64,000 nt of DNA, taken from assembly GCF_001685395.1 (NCBI RefSeq), contig NZ_CP014167.1, forward strand, positions 873,501-937,500, given 5' to 3'. Source of the DNA: Paenibacillus yonginensis (lineage in GTDB: Bacteria > Bacillota > Bacilli > Paenibacillales > Paenibacillaceae). A model generated the notes under the pieces. That model was not told where the DNA came from and made no database searches. It saw nothing but the letters and a program-made list of their open reading frames with translations. The number at the start of each line of letters is the position of its first letter. Within the stretch, counting starts at the first letter, position 1. Both the position numbers and the translations under genes were made by a program. Positions 7,085 to 16,645 of this stretch are shown piece after piece.

Positions 7085-8704
7085 TCAATGATTGACGAGC
7101 CCCTGATTTTGCTCCTCGGCAGCCGGATCGGCTTCCGGGAAGGTTTCGCCGATCAAGGCGTAGCGGATACTGTCGACCAGCGCTTCCCAGCTGGCTTCAA
7201 TCACGTTCTCCGACACCCCTACGGTGTTCCAGCTGCTGGTAAGATCCCGGGATTCGATCAGCACGCGTACTTTGGCGGCTGTGGCGTCTTTCTCATCCAG
7301 GACACGAACCTTATAGTCGGACAAATGCATTTCCTTGAGACGCGGGAAATACGTGACCAGCGCTTTGCGCAGCGCATTATCAAGCGCATTGACCGGGCCG
7401 TTGCCTTCTGCGGCGGTATAAACGCTGGCTCCGCCTACATTGAGCTTGACAAATGCTTCGGAAACAACGGATTTGCCGGCCGTTTTCTCAACCAGCATTT
7501 TAAAGGATTCGAATACAAATTTTTCTTCAATGTCGCCGTTTGCGCTGCGGAGCAGCATCTCCAGAGAAGCGTCGGCCCCTTCAAAGGAATAACCCTGATG
7601 TTCAAGGTCTTTAATATGCTGGATAACCTCTTTCGTCTGATCATTGGCGGGATCAAACTCGATGCCCATCTCTTTCGCTTTGGACAAGACGTTGCTCTGT
7701 CCAGCCAGCTCCGACACCAGAATGCGCTGCTTGTTGCCGACAAGCTCAGGCTGGATATGCTCATACGTTTTGGAATCCCGCAAAATCGCGGACACATGAA
7801 TGCCGCCTTTGTGAGCGAAAGCGGAAGTACCTACATAAGGCTGATTGTTAGGCAGATTGACATTCGCAATTTCGCTGACATAACGGGCTGTGTTGGTCAA
7901 TTGGCCAATCTGCTCAGCGGATAAAACCTCATAGCCGAGTTTGAGCTGCAGATTTGGAATAACGGAGCAAAGATTGGCGTTGCCGCAGCGTTCGCCGTAC
8001 CCGTTTATCGTGCCTTGAATTTGCGTTGCTCCGGCTTGAACGGCGCTCAGCGCATTAGCGACCGCAAGCTCGCAGTCATTATGCGTATGAATGCCCAGCC
8101 GTGCAGCGCCGAGCTGGCTGCGAACATCCGTTACGATCGAATGCACTTCGCCAGGCATGCTTCCTCCGTTCGTATCGCACATCACGAGCCAGTCGGCTCC
8201 TGCGGCAGCGGCGCTCTTTAGCACGGCGAGCGCGTAATCCTTATTATGTTTGAAGCCGTCAAAAAAATGTTCAGCGTCAAAAATGACCTCAAGTCCCTTT
8301 TGCTTAAGGAAAGCAATGGAATCCGCAATCATTGCCAGGTTCTCGTCAAGCGTTGTCTGAAGAGCAGTATGTACGTGGAAGTCCCACGATTTGCCGACCA
8401 GGGTTGCCGCTTGCACGCCCGATTCCAGAATCCGGTTCAGATTGGCATCCAGATGGGCTTCGCTGTTCTTGCGGCGGGTGCTGCCGAAAGCCGTGATCTT
8501 GGCCTGCAGGTTCAGCTCCTGAACACGCCGGAAGAATTCGATGTCTTTATTATTGCTGCCTGGAATACCGCCTTCAATATAATGAACGCCCAATTGGTCG
8601 AGCTTTCGGGCAATTTTGAGTTTATCGTCGGCCGAAAGGCTGATGCCTTCCCCTTGCGTGCCGTCGCGCAGTGTCGTATCAAAGATAGAAAGAGCCTTAG
8701 ACAT
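7085..8704 (-). CDS. cimA: (R)-citramalate synthase
   Basis: About 539 residues, the CimA length. It condenses pyruvate and acetyl-CoA to citramalate, opening the threonine-independent route to 2-oxobutanoate and isoleucine. The N-terminal TIM barrel starts with IFDTTLRDGTQGEG and holds the metal ligands in GIHTHNDCELAVANAL. The C-terminal third is a LeuA-type allosteric domain (about residues 395-515), the usual site of isoleucine feedback. The reading frame extends upstream to 8737, but the ATG at 8704 (MSKALSIF) has the GGGGGA ribosome site and the family start. No leucine or isoleucine genes are adjacent. Homocitrate and isopropylmalate synthases are relatives, but the GEGISLSADDKL stretch is CimA-like. 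Confidence 0.92.
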   Translation of the reverse strand: MSKALSIFDTTLRDGTQGEGISLSADDKLKIARKLDQLGVHYIEGGIPGSNNKDIEFFRRVQELNLQAKITAFGSTRRKNSEAHLDANLNRILESGVQAATLVGKSWDFHVHTALQTTLDENLAMIADSIAFLKQKGLEVIFDAEHFFDGFKHNKDYALAVLKSAAAAGADWLVMCDTNGGSMPGEVHSIVTDVRSQLGAARLGIHTHNDCELAVANALSAVQAGATQIQGTINGYGERCGNANLCSVIPNLQLKLGYEVLSAEQIGQLTNTARYVSEIANVNLPNNQPYVGTSAFAHKGGIHVSAILRDSKTYEHIQPELVGNKQRILVSELAGQSNVLSKAKEMGIEFDPANDQTKEVIQHIKDLEHQGYSFEGADASLEMLLRSANGDIEEKFVFESFKMLVEKTAGKSVVSEAFVKLNVGGASVYTAAEGNGPVNALDNALRKALVTYFPRLKEMHLSDYKVRVLDEKDATAAKVRVLIESRDLTSSWNTVGVSENVIEASWEALVDSIRYALIGETFPEADPAAEEQNQGLVNH

Positions 8705-8859
8705 GAAGAGAGTCCCCCTTTTGGAATAGATGAACAAACAGTCGCTAATTTGATATAATTATTATAAAATAATCGTTCCGAAAATACTTTATTGCTTTAC
8801 TGTATCATGGTTTGGCCGTTTTGTGTAATCTGTTTTGCATCTGGTTAGGAGGAATTGGC

Positions 8860-10146
8860 GTGAACTCTATAAATGAATATTATCCCGCCAAAGGCAGGGT
8901 GATTCTTCACGTGGATATGAATGCCTTCTACTGCTCGGTGCATGAAGCCGAGGAGCCGGAGAAATACGCCGGCAGAGCCACGGCTGTCGCGGGGAGCGTG
9001 GAGAAGCGCAAAGGGATCATTGTAACCTGCTCCTATGCAGCCAGAAAGCTGGGCGTCAAAACGGGCATGCTGGTCAGCCAGGCCTTAAAGTTATGTCCTG
9101 ATTTAATTGTACTACAACCGGATTTCCATCTGTACCGCAGGTACTCCAGAGCGTTTCAAAGCATAGCCTATTCTTATACCCCGCTGATCCAGGTAGCTTC
9201 CATAGACGAATGTTATATGGATATTACAGGTTCCAGGCAGTTTGGCACGCCGCTTCAAATTGCGGAGGAGCTGCAGCGCCGTATTCGCGAGGAACTGGGA
9301 CTTCCATGCTCGGTTGGGGTCGCGCCGAACAAGCTGCTGGCCAAGATGGCGTCCGATATGAAGAAGCCAAGCGGGATTACGGTGCTCAGAATCCGTGACG
9401 TTCCAAACCTGCTGTGGGATAAACCGTGCGCCCAGCTGTTTGGCATCGGCAGCAGAACAGCCGATAAATTAAAGAAACTTCATATCTACACCATCGGCCA
9501 GCTGGCGGCGGCAGAGGAAAGGAAGCTGCAGCAGCATTTCGGCGTCATGGGTTCATGGATGAAACAGGCGGCAAATGGCATCGATCATACTCCGGTTAAT
9601 GAAGAGAAAGAAAAAAATAAATCGGTCGGCCATACGACCACCCTTCCTTATGATATTACCGATATCAAAGATGTTGAACGAGTTATGCTGAATCTGGCCG
9701 ATCAGGTATCGAGACGGATGCGCAGACAAGGCTTGATGGCCCAGACCGTACAAATTACGATTCGTACGCCGGATATGAAGACGATTACGAGGTCGCAGAC
9801 GCTGGACAGCGTTACGGAAACGGCCGATGAAGTGTATCACGAAGCCTGCAAGCTGTACCGGAAGCATTGGAAGGAAGGCAAACCCGTGCGTCTGCTGGGG
9901 ATTACGCTGCAAAATCTTGTCCCTAAGGAGGATTCGGCGATGCAGCTGGATTTGTTCAGCTATGAGCAGCAGCCGAAGAAAGAGCAGCTGACCAAGGTGA
10001 TGGATGAGCTTAGAGACAAATTTGGCGAAAGCGCGGTGCTTACGGCGGGCATGCTGGGAGACGACCCTTCGGCGTTGATCCGGAACCATAAAATACGGGG
10101 CACTTCGCTGCAAACGGATTTTCTGAAAAATCAGGACGAGGATTGA
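8860..10146 (+). CDS. dinB: DNA polymerase IV (Y-family translesion polymerase)
   Basis: About 428 residues. The catalytic aspartates are in HVDMNAFYCSV and SIDECYMD, followed by the thumb and the helix-hairpin-helix segment LFGIGSRTADKLKKL. The little-finger domain follows, and a beta-clamp binding peptide MQLDLF lies near residue 370. It copies damaged templates with low fidelity. The GTG at 8860, seven bases after AGGAGG, is clearly the start. The frame is open further upstream but without a ribosome site. It lies divergently from cimA. No LexA (CGAACN4GTTCG-type) box was evident upstream. Confidence 0.93.
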   Translation: MNSINEYYPAKGRVILHVDMNAFYCSVHEAEEPEKYAGRATAVAGSVEKRKGIIVTCSYAARKLGVKTGMLVSQALKLCPDLIVLQPDFHLYRRYSRAFQSIAYSYTPLIQVASIDECYMDITGSRQFGTPLQIAEELQRRIREELGLPCSVGVAPNKLLAKMASDMKKPSGITVLRIRDVPNLLWDKPCAQLFGIGSRTADKLKKLHIYTIGQLAAAEERKLQQHFGVMGSWMKQAANGIDHTPVNEEKEKNKSVGHTTTLPYDITDIKDVERVMLNLADQVSRRMRRQGLMAQTVQITIRTPDMKTITRSQTLDSVTETADEVYHEACKLYRKHWKEGKPVRLLGITLQNLVPKEDSAMQLDLFSYEQQPKKEQLTKVMDELRDKFGESAVLTAGMLGDDPSALIRNHKIRGTSLQTDFLKNQDED

Positions 10147-10255
10147 AAAGGCAGCGCTTTCTGACATGAATAACCAATTCAATTGAAATTGTCAATTATT
10201 TATATTATATTTGAGTGGGGTGCTTGACTGCACTTGGTCTTGTATTGTTTTTTAA

Positions 10256-10513
<258 letters not shown>

Positions 10514-10544
10514 TCCCAATACCGTGCATGCAGTTCAACTGCTG

Positions 10545-10577
10545 AAAAACATCTCTCGCTTCCGTGGGGGATGTTTT
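10545..10577 (+). terminator. Rho-independent terminator of the ferredoxin gene
   Basis: The inverted repeat AAAAACATC ... GATGTTTTTTT has a stem containing several G-U pairs and a T run. Confidence 0.7.
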
Positions 10578-10693
10578 TTTATGGGTTTTTGCTAAAATCG
10601 CAAGCCGCGTCTGGTGCTTTTGTTGCATATCGAATTCCGGAATTCCGGCCGATAATAGAGATAGAGCGGGGATAACAATTGACGGAGGTCGTG

Positions 10694-12118
10694 ATGAACA
10701 ATTCGGCATATTTGAAAGATTATGTACGGATGCATCCGGATAATCGCATGGCCTGGTATTTACTGGGTAAGGAATATGAACAGAACGGACAAGAAGGCAA
10801 AGCGAATTATTGTTACATACAAGCGGGAGATATTTACGAAGCTTTTGAATCTAGCAAGACACCGGATGAGGTATGGAAGGAATACGCGGCAGAGCTGCTG
10901 GAAGCATCGAAGAGAAAAGAGAAAATCCGGATGCGCTGGCGGAAGGGGCTGGCAGCGGCCATGCTGCTTCTGCTGATCCTGCTCTCACCGCTTTGGACGA
11001 TAGCGCCTTCCAGCGGGAAAGATGTGGCCGGTCAGCCGGAAGGGGCAACCGAACCAGCGGCTGCCGCCGGTTCCCCGGCTGGCCATGAAGCCGGAAGGCC
11101 TGCTGGGCAAAGCTTGCCCAAAGGGCCTGTTTTTACGGCTGCCGCTGCAGGCACGGAGGCGGAAAGAGCAGCAGCGCTCGCAGCGCTGCTTGAACATCCT
11201 GGCGGCGCGAACGGAAGTCTGCTTGCGCTGCTTGGCATGAGAAGCCAGGGCGACTGGCTCTTGTGGAGCAGGGAGATGCCGCTGGAATACAGCGTGGTCC
11301 AGGACGCGGATTCCGGGCGCAGCTCCGTTCAGTCGCTGAATCCGGCCACCTGCGCCTGCAAGCCGCCAGAGGAGCCTGCGCTTAAGCGCCAGGCCGAGGA
11401 ATGGACAGGAGAGCAGGAACTGCTCGCGCTGCTGTCTACGGCCATGCTGGAGTTCAAGCAGGCACATGGACGTTATCCGGATAAGCCAAGTGAACTGAAT
11501 CAGCCTTATCCGAACAACTGGATCGCCGGGGATACCCCGGGGCTTGGACAGGCCTTTCAAACTGCGCTGGCAAAGCTGAAGCAGCCGCAGGGTTTGGAGG
11601 GCGCTGCCTCAGGCAGCCAGGCCGGCCAGGCGGACGGACATGCAGCGGGCGAGCCGGGAGGAGTTTTTTTCGGGCAGCCGCTTGAAATCAAGATAGACAA
11701 AACCAAACATTTGCTGGCCTTGACCAGCGGAAATGTGATTCTTCGTGTGTATCAAGCGGGACTTGGAGGAGAGCGGACGCCGGAAGGGGTTTTTCAGATC
11801 ACGGAAAAGGTCATCAATCCTAACGGACATGACAACGGAGAGTTTGGCAGCCGGGGGATGGCTTTGTCAGCCGGAAATTATGCCATTCATGGAACTAACG
11901 AATCGGATAGCATTGGGAAGGATGAATCTTTGGGGTGCATTCGGCTTGCCAAAGCCGATGTGGAGGAGTTATTTGATATGGTGCCCAAAGGCATTCAGGT
12001 CACTGTAGGAAAGGGGATATTGCCGGAACTGAAACCGGGAGAAAACAAACCGCGTTTCCTATTTCCCGATCGGCAGGATCAGACAAATCCCCACAAAACC
12101 TATCATTGGCTGGATTAA
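10694..12118 (+). CDS. L,D-transpeptidase (YkuD domain) with cytoplasmic N-terminal helical domain
   Basis: About 474 residues. Residues 1-80 form a soluble helical, TPR-like region (WYLLGKEYEQNG). One membrane helix follows (about 85-101), then a long Ala/Gly/Pro-rich extracytoplasmic linker. The C-terminal YkuD domain (about 320-445) has catalytic HGTN and SLGCIRL with the active cysteine. YkuD enzymes make 3-3 peptidoglycan crosslinks or attach proteins to the wall. The middle carries a small cysteine pair (CAC) and a partly structured segment of unknown role. ATG 10694 is preferred because GGAGG lies just before it. The N-terminal cytoplasmic domain is unusual for the family. Confidence 0.85.
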   Translation: MNNSAYLKDYVRMHPDNRMAWYLLGKEYEQNGQEGKANYCYIQAGDIYEAFESSKTPDEVWKEYAAELLEASKRKEKIRMRWRKGLAAAMLLLLILLSPLWTIAPSSGKDVAGQPEGATEPAAAAGSPAGHEAGRPAGQSLPKGPVFTAAAAGTEAERAAALAALLEHPGGANGSLLALLGMRSQGDWLLWSREMPLEYSVVQDADSGRSSVQSLNPATCACKPPEEPALKRQAEEWTGEQELLALLSTAMLEFKQAHGRYPDKPSELNQPYPNNWIAGDTPGLGQAFQTALAKLKQPQGLEGAASGSQAGQADGHAAGEPGGVFFGQPLEIKIDKTKHLLALTSGNVILRVYQAGLGGERTPEGVFQITEKVINPNGHDNGEFGSRGMALSAGNYAIHGTNESDSIGKDESLGCIRLAKADVEELFDMVPKGIQVTVGKGILPELKPGENKPRFLFPDRQDQTNPHKTYHWLD

Positions 12119-12119
12119 A

Positions 12120-12257
12120 TTAAGCGTTGACCCAAATCAAAATGACCGCAAAAAAGAGGATGATCGCCGCGAGGATAGAACCGATCCAGATCAGCGCTTT
12201 TCGGTTAACCTCTTCTTTCTTCTGCTGAAGGGATGGCGGTTTTCTTTTTGTGGACAT
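12120..12257 (-). CDS. Small single-pass membrane protein, unknown function
   Basis: A 45-residue reading frame. The first 20 residues are basic and polar (MSTKRKPPSLQQKKEEVNRK). They are followed by one hydrophobic helix (ALIWIGSILAAIILFFAVIL) and a short end (IWVNA). GGAAG lies eight bases before the ATG, and the gene ends tail-to-tail with the L,D-transpeptidase gene with a 1-bp gap. The composition, ribosome site and membrane helix support a real gene. I do not recognise the family. Confidence 0.6.
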   Translation of the reverse strand: MSTKRKPPSLQQKKEEVNRKALIWIGSILAAIILFFAVILIWVNA

Positions 12258-12480
12258 AGCGAGCACTTCCTTCCATATAGGTGGACTTCTTTCCCGGCAG
12301 CGTCTGCCGGAAGGACAACTCTATTGTAATGGCTTTCATGGTATTTTTCCATGATCGAATAGGTGAACGAGGGAACTTAGGCCCAATAACTTTCCTTTTT
12401 TAGCGGAAACCGCTAAACTGGGAATAGGGAAACAGGTGTGCGCCGAGAGGGGCGCTGTCATAGAACGGAGTGAAGAAGCA

Positions 12481-13575
12481 GTGCTGTATCGAAATTTTGG
12501 GAAACCGGTTTTCTTTCGGCTGGATCCGGAGAAAGCCCACCATCTGGTGATCGGAGGGTTACATAAAACCTCTGCTATGCCTGGAGGGATCGCTTTACTT
12601 AAATCTTTGTTTGGCATTAAAGAAACCCCGGAGCTTTCGGTCGACCTGTTCGGACTGCATTTTCCTTCCCCGGTCGGACTGGCTGCGGGACTTGATAAAA
12701 ATGCGGAAGCCGTGGAAGGATTCTCCTCCATCGGTTTTGGGTTTATGGAGGTAGGCACGGTAACGCCAAAAGAGCAGCCGGGCAACGAACAGCCGCGGCT
12801 GTTCAGGCTTCCTGCAGACGAAGCGCTCATCAACCGGATGGGCTTCAATAATCATGGTGCCGAGGCGATGGCGGCTCAATTGGCGGCTTTGAAGAGCCGG
12901 CCGATTCCCATTGCCGTGAATATCGGTAAAAATAAATCAACACCCAACGAAGAAGCGTATACTGATTATAAGAAATGTATCCGGGTTTTGTATCCGGAGG
13001 CGGATTTTTTTGTGGTGAACATCAGCTCCCCGAATACGCCCGACCTTCGCAATTTGCAGCACGGCAGCGAGCTTTCCGGTCTGCTGGAGCAGGTGGTTGG
13101 CGAAATGCAGGTGCAGAATGCCCGGCATGGCGGCTCGAAAGCGGTGCTGGTCAAAATTGCCCCGGATGTGACGGATCAAGAGCTGGAATTTATGGTGGAG
13201 ACGATCGCTGCAAGCGGCGTTTCCGGCATTATTGCTACGAACACAACGCTTTCCCGCGAAGGGCTGCAGCATCCTCATGCCAAGGAAACGGGAGGGTTAA
13301 GCGGAAAGCCGCTTCAGGAGCGGTCCACCGAAATTGTCAGCCGGATTTACCGGCAGACAGGCGGGAAACTTCCGATTATCGGCTCCGGCGGTATTTTCAG
13401 CGGCGAGGATGCTTACCGCAAAATCCGGGCGGGAGCCAGCCTGATTGAAATTTATACGGCACTTATATATGAAGGCCCTGAAATTAATCGCAGACTGCAC
13501 CGCAGTTTACGGGAATTGATGCTGCGGGACGGATTTCATCATATTTCCGAAGCGGTGGGCGCTGACCATCGTTAA
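12481..13575 (+). CDS. pyrD: Quinone-dependent dihydroorotate dehydrogenase
   Basis: About 364 residues. It oxidises dihydroorotate to orotate in pyrimidine synthesis, passing electrons to membrane quinone. The N-terminal helices (YRNFGKPVFFRLDPEKAHHL) are the membrane-associated extension of class 2 enzymes. The FMN barrel has FPSPVGLAAGLDKNAEA, NRMGFNNHG, VNISSPNTP (catalytic serine region) and IGSGGIFSGEDAY. Class 1B enzymes would need a PyrK partner, which is absent. The frame is open from a GTG at 12436, but the GTG at 12481 fits the family start better. It is separated from the usual pyr operon. The relQ gene follows after 27 bp. Confidence 0.93.
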   Translation: MLYRNFGKPVFFRLDPEKAHHLVIGGLHKTSAMPGGIALLKSLFGIKETPELSVDLFGLHFPSPVGLAAGLDKNAEAVEGFSSIGFGFMEVGTVTPKEQPGNEQPRLFRLPADEALINRMGFNNHGAEAMAAQLAALKSRPIPIAVNIGKNKSTPNEEAYTDYKKCIRVLYPEADFFVVNISSPNTPDLRNLQHGSELSGLLEQVVGEMQVQNARHGGSKAVLVKIAPDVTDQELEFMVETIAASGVSGIIATNTTLSREGLQHPHAKETGGLSGKPLQERSTEIVSRIYRQTGGKLPIIGSGGIFSGEDAYRKIRAGASLIEIYTALIYEGPEINRRLHRSLRELMLRDGFHHISEAVGADHR

Positions 13576-13602
13576 CGGGCGGTATGGACAGGAGGAACAG
13601 AC

Positions 13603-14424
13603 ATGGACGGTAGAGATTGGGGAACCTTTCTCCTTCCCTATGAACAGACGGTGGAGGAACTTAAGGTTAAATTTAAAACAATGCGTTCGGAGCTCAAGAA
13701 ACGGGAAGAATATGCACCGATTGAGTTTGTTACCGGACGCGTGAAGAAGATTTCCAGCATTCTCGATAAAGCCAAACGGCTGAATGTAGCCATGGAGGAT
13801 CTGGAGACCGGCATTGAAGATATTGCCGGGATTAGGATCATGTGCCAGTTTGTCGAGGATATCCGGCGCGTGGCCCAATATATTCGGAACCGCAAAGATT
13901 TGAAGGTTCTTTATGAAAAAGATTATATTACCAATTACAAGGAAAGCGGCTACCGCAGCTTCCATATGATCGTGGAATATCCGGTTCAGACGGCCTTCGG
14001 CCAAAAGCCGGTGCTCGCCGAAATCCAGATCCGCACGCTGGCGATGAACTTCTGGGCGACCATCGAGCATTCGCTGAATTATAAATACCGGGACAGCCTG
14101 CCGGCGGAGATGCGGCTGCGTCTGAAGAAGGCGGCAGAGGCCGCGTTTGTGCTGGACAATGAAATGTCGAGCATCCGGGAAGAAATCTTAACGGCACAGC
14201 GCAGCTTTGAAGATGATTCCAATCTCGTGTCCGACACGCTCAAGCTGATTCATCAGCTTTATTTCTATCATAAAGTCAGTGAAGCGATTGACGCGCAGCG
14301 GAGATTCAACGAAATCTGGGAGCAGCGTGACCTTGCAGCCATGAAAGGGCTGCTGGACGAAGTGAAAAGTACGGTTAAACAGGCGAAAAAAGATATCGAT
14401 CCGGAGCTTGATGATGAAGTATGA
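13603..14424 (+). CDS. relQ: Small alarmone synthetase, RelQ/YjbM type
   Basis: A 273-residue GTP/GDP pyrophosphokinase producing (p)ppGpp. The single RelA/SpoT synthetase domain (about residues 50-170) shows GIEDIAGIRIMC, YKESGYRSFHMIVEYP and EIQIRTLAMNFWATIEHSLNYKY. It has no HD hydrolase, TGS or ACT domains, so it is a small alarmone synthetase. It is longer than B. subtilis YjbM (about 211), with an additional helical C-terminal tail. AGGAGG precedes the ATG. Its end overlaps the start of the DUF309 gene, suggesting coupling. Confidence 0.9.
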   Translation: MDGRDWGTFLLPYEQTVEELKVKFKTMRSELKKREEYAPIEFVTGRVKKISSILDKAKRLNVAMEDLETGIEDIAGIRIMCQFVEDIRRVAQYIRNRKDLKVLYEKDYITNYKESGYRSFHMIVEYPVQTAFGQKPVLAEIQIRTLAMNFWATIEHSLNYKYRDSLPAEMRLRLKKAAEAAFVLDNEMSSIREEILTAQRSFEDDSNLVSDTLKLIHQLYFYHKVSEAIDAQRRFNEIWEQRDLAAMKGLLDEVKSTVKQAKKDIDPELDDEV

Positions 14425-14881
14425 GGAGCTGTATCTGGCTTTTCTGATCTATTTCAACCGGGATCGGGATTATTTTGAATGCCATGAGGTCATGGAGGAG
14501 CTCTGGCTGGCCAGAGAACGTGATCCTTTATATAAAGGATTGCTGCAGGTGGCGGTCGGACTGTTCCATTTCCGGGACGGCAATGTGCGTGGCAGTCTGA
14601 AGATGCTGCGTTCCGCAGCCGCTAAGCTGGCCGATTATCCTGCGGACAGTTTGGGGATTGACCTCGGGAAGCTGCGCGGCGAGGTTGAACGGTATGTGCA
14701 GCGGTTGGCCCGTTACCACGAGCAGACGTTTGATTATTATGATTTAACGATTGAAATCAGAGACCCTGAGCTGGCCCGGGCTGTAGAAGAGGCTTCGTCC
14801 AAAGTTAAGGCGAATGCGCCTCTGCAGCTTAAGCGGCAACGGGGTCCCAAACATGAACTGCGGGGCAAAAACCGTACCTAG
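14411..14881 (+). CDS. DUF309 domain protein
   Basis: About 156 residues. The N-terminal part FNRDRDYFECHEVMEELW followed by LLQVAVGLFHFRDGN is the DUF309 signature, an all-helical domain of unknown function common in Firmicutes. The gene overlaps the 3' end of relQ by 14 bp. The ATG at 14411 or the next one at 14414 could start it; a GGAG lies just upstream. No catalytic motif is recognisable beyond the conserved H-E pair. Confidence 0.82.
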   Translation: MMKYEELYLAFLIYFNRDRDYFECHEVMEELWLARERDPLYKGLLQVAVGLFHFRDGNVRGSLKMLRSAAAKLADYPADSLGIDLGKLRGEVERYVQRLARYHEQTFDYYDLTIEIRDPELARAVEEASSKVKANAPLQLKRQRGPKHELRGKNRT

Positions 14882-14994
14882 AGGAAACTCGGGGTACGGC
14901 ATTTTTCCTTGTGCGGGGAATTGGATGCGCAGGGGCCGACAAAGCTGCTGTACGGAGACTGTCCAACGATTTTGTTAGGTGAAAGGGTGTCACT

Positions 14995-16644
14995 ATGAGC
15001 GTTACGCTGCCTCCATTATTCCTGGAGAGAATGCAAACCTTACTTGGGGAGGAATACCCGGATTTTGTCGTTTCTTATGATCATCCCCGGTTTGCGGGAA
15101 TCAGGATCAATACATTAAAAATCAGTCCGGAGGCGTTTGCGGAGCTGACTCCTTTTGAGCTGAAGCCGGTGCCCTGGTGCGAAACCGGCTATTATATTGA
15201 CGAAGGACAGAAGCCGGGCAAACATCCTTATTATCATGCGGGCCTGTATTATATCCAGGAACCCAGCGCGATGGCTCCCGCCGAGGCGCTGGATGTCCAG
15301 CCGGGGGACCGGGTGCTGGACCTGTGCGCCGCTCCTGGCGGCAAATCGACGCAAATCGCAGCCAGGCTGCAGGGGCAAGGCGTACTGGTCACCAATGACA
15401 TCAGCGAAATGCGGACCAAAGCGTTGGCGAAAAATATCGAGCTATACGGCGTCAAAAATGCCGTTGTGCTGAATGAAAGCCCGGAACGCATTCTGCAGGC
15501 TTTCCCCGGCTATTTCAATAAAATTCTGATCGACGCCCCCTGCTCGGGGGAAGGCATGTTCCGCAAGGATGAAGATATGGCCCGGCAATGGGAGAAACAT
15601 TCGGTGGAAGTCTGCTCGGTCATGCAGCGCGATATTTTGAAGTCGGCGGCAGGCATGCTGGCTCCAGGCGGAACGATCGTCTACTCGACATGCACGTTTG
15701 CTCCGGAGGAAGATGAAGCCCAGATTGCGGAATTTCTGACCCTGAATCCGGACTTCGAAGTTGTGCCTCTCCCCGCAAAATGGGGGTTGGCCAAAGGCCG
15801 TCCCGATTGGCTGTACCCGCCGTATATGAAAGTAGAAAAGGGCGAATATACGGAGGCATCGGCAGCGCAAACGGGAGATGCCGGCAGGCTTTGGCCGCAT
15901 CGCATCCAGGGCGAAGGCCATTTTGTCGCTGTGCTGCGGCATACGGGCGAAACGGGTCAACCGGGCAGGACTCAGAGCCGGAATCAGGACCGGGACTTTT
16001 CCGAGCAACACCAAGAGGAACAGGAACAAGAGCTGGATCAGGGTTCTGCCTGGCTTACGATCCAGCCGGCCCCAACGGCTCAGTCCGCTTTATCCTCTCG
16101 AGCGGCCAAGGACAAAACGAGGCAAGCGAATAAAGGAAAAGGCAAAGGCCGGGGGAGACGCCAGGAGTCAGCAGGAGCAGGCGCCGTTCAGGATCAGCAG
16201 GAGCTGCTGGCAGCCTGGCGTCTGTTCGCCGGGCAAAACTTATCGGATACGGCCGGAATGACCGGTTATCCTGTATTTTTTGGAACAAACCTATATCTGT
16301 CGCCGCTGACCCCGGACCAGCTTAACGGATTAAAGACGGTGAGACCCGGCTGGTATGTCGGAACGGTTAAGAACGGCCGTTTTGTGCCCGGTCAGCCTCT
16401 TGCTGCGGCTTTAAAGCCGGGAGAGAGCTTAAGAAGTGTGCAATTATCCTTGGAGGAAGGCGAAGCTGTTCGTTATTTGAAAGGGGAAACGTTGCAGCTT
16501 CCGGAAAGCCGGCTGGTCCGCCTGAATGACAGTCTGCCGAAAGGGTACGTCCTGGTGGGCGTTGGCGATTATTCGCTTGGCTGGGGCAAATGGCAGGACG
16601 GGATGCTCAAGAACGAATATCCGGCGGGCTGGAGGTGGACGTAA
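14995..16644 (+). CDS. RsmF-type rRNA (cytosine-C5) methyltransferase, copy 1
   Basis: A 549-residue SAM-dependent methyltransferase of the RsmB/RsmF/NOP2 family. Motifs are DLCAAPGGKSTQIA (SAM site, about 104-117), IDAPCSGEGMFRKD (catalytic PC motif, about 177-190) and STCTFAPEEDE with the second cysteine (about 224-234). A PUA-like RNA-binding region ends the protein (WGKWQDGMLKNEYPAGW). Between the two parts lies a roughly 85-residue Gln/Glu/Lys-rich linker with KGKGKGRGRR. A second copy lies 2 kb away on the other strand. The pseudouridine synthase gene starts one base after its stop, forming an rRNA-modification operon. Confidence 0.88.
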   Translation: MSVTLPPLFLERMQTLLGEEYPDFVVSYDHPRFAGIRINTLKISPEAFAELTPFELKPVPWCETGYYIDEGQKPGKHPYYHAGLYYIQEPSAMAPAEALDVQPGDRVLDLCAAPGGKSTQIAARLQGQGVLVTNDISEMRTKALAKNIELYGVKNAVVLNESPERILQAFPGYFNKILIDAPCSGEGMFRKDEDMARQWEKHSVEVCSVMQRDILKSAAGMLAPGGTIVYSTCTFAPEEDEAQIAEFLTLNPDFEVVPLPAKWGLAKGRPDWLYPPYMKVEKGEYTEASAAQTGDAGRLWPHRIQGEGHFVAVLRHTGETGQPGRTQSRNQDRDFSEQHQEEQEQELDQGSAWLTIQPAPTAQSALSSRAAKDKTRQANKGKGKGRGRRQESAGAGAVQDQQELLAAWRLFAGQNLSDTAGMTGYPVFFGTNLYLSPLTPDQLNGLKTVRPGWYVGTVKNGRFVPGQPLAAALKPGESLRSVQLSLEEGEAVRYLKGETLQLPESRLVRLNDSLPKGYVLVGVGDYSLGWGKWQDGMLKNEYPAGWRWT

Positions 16645-16645
16645 C

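Noticed and set aside
12338..12415. Two small hairpins before pyrD as a PyrR or PRPP-type regulatory RNA
   Set aside because: The stems are short, lack the conserved PyrR-binding loop and have no terminator/antiterminator pair.
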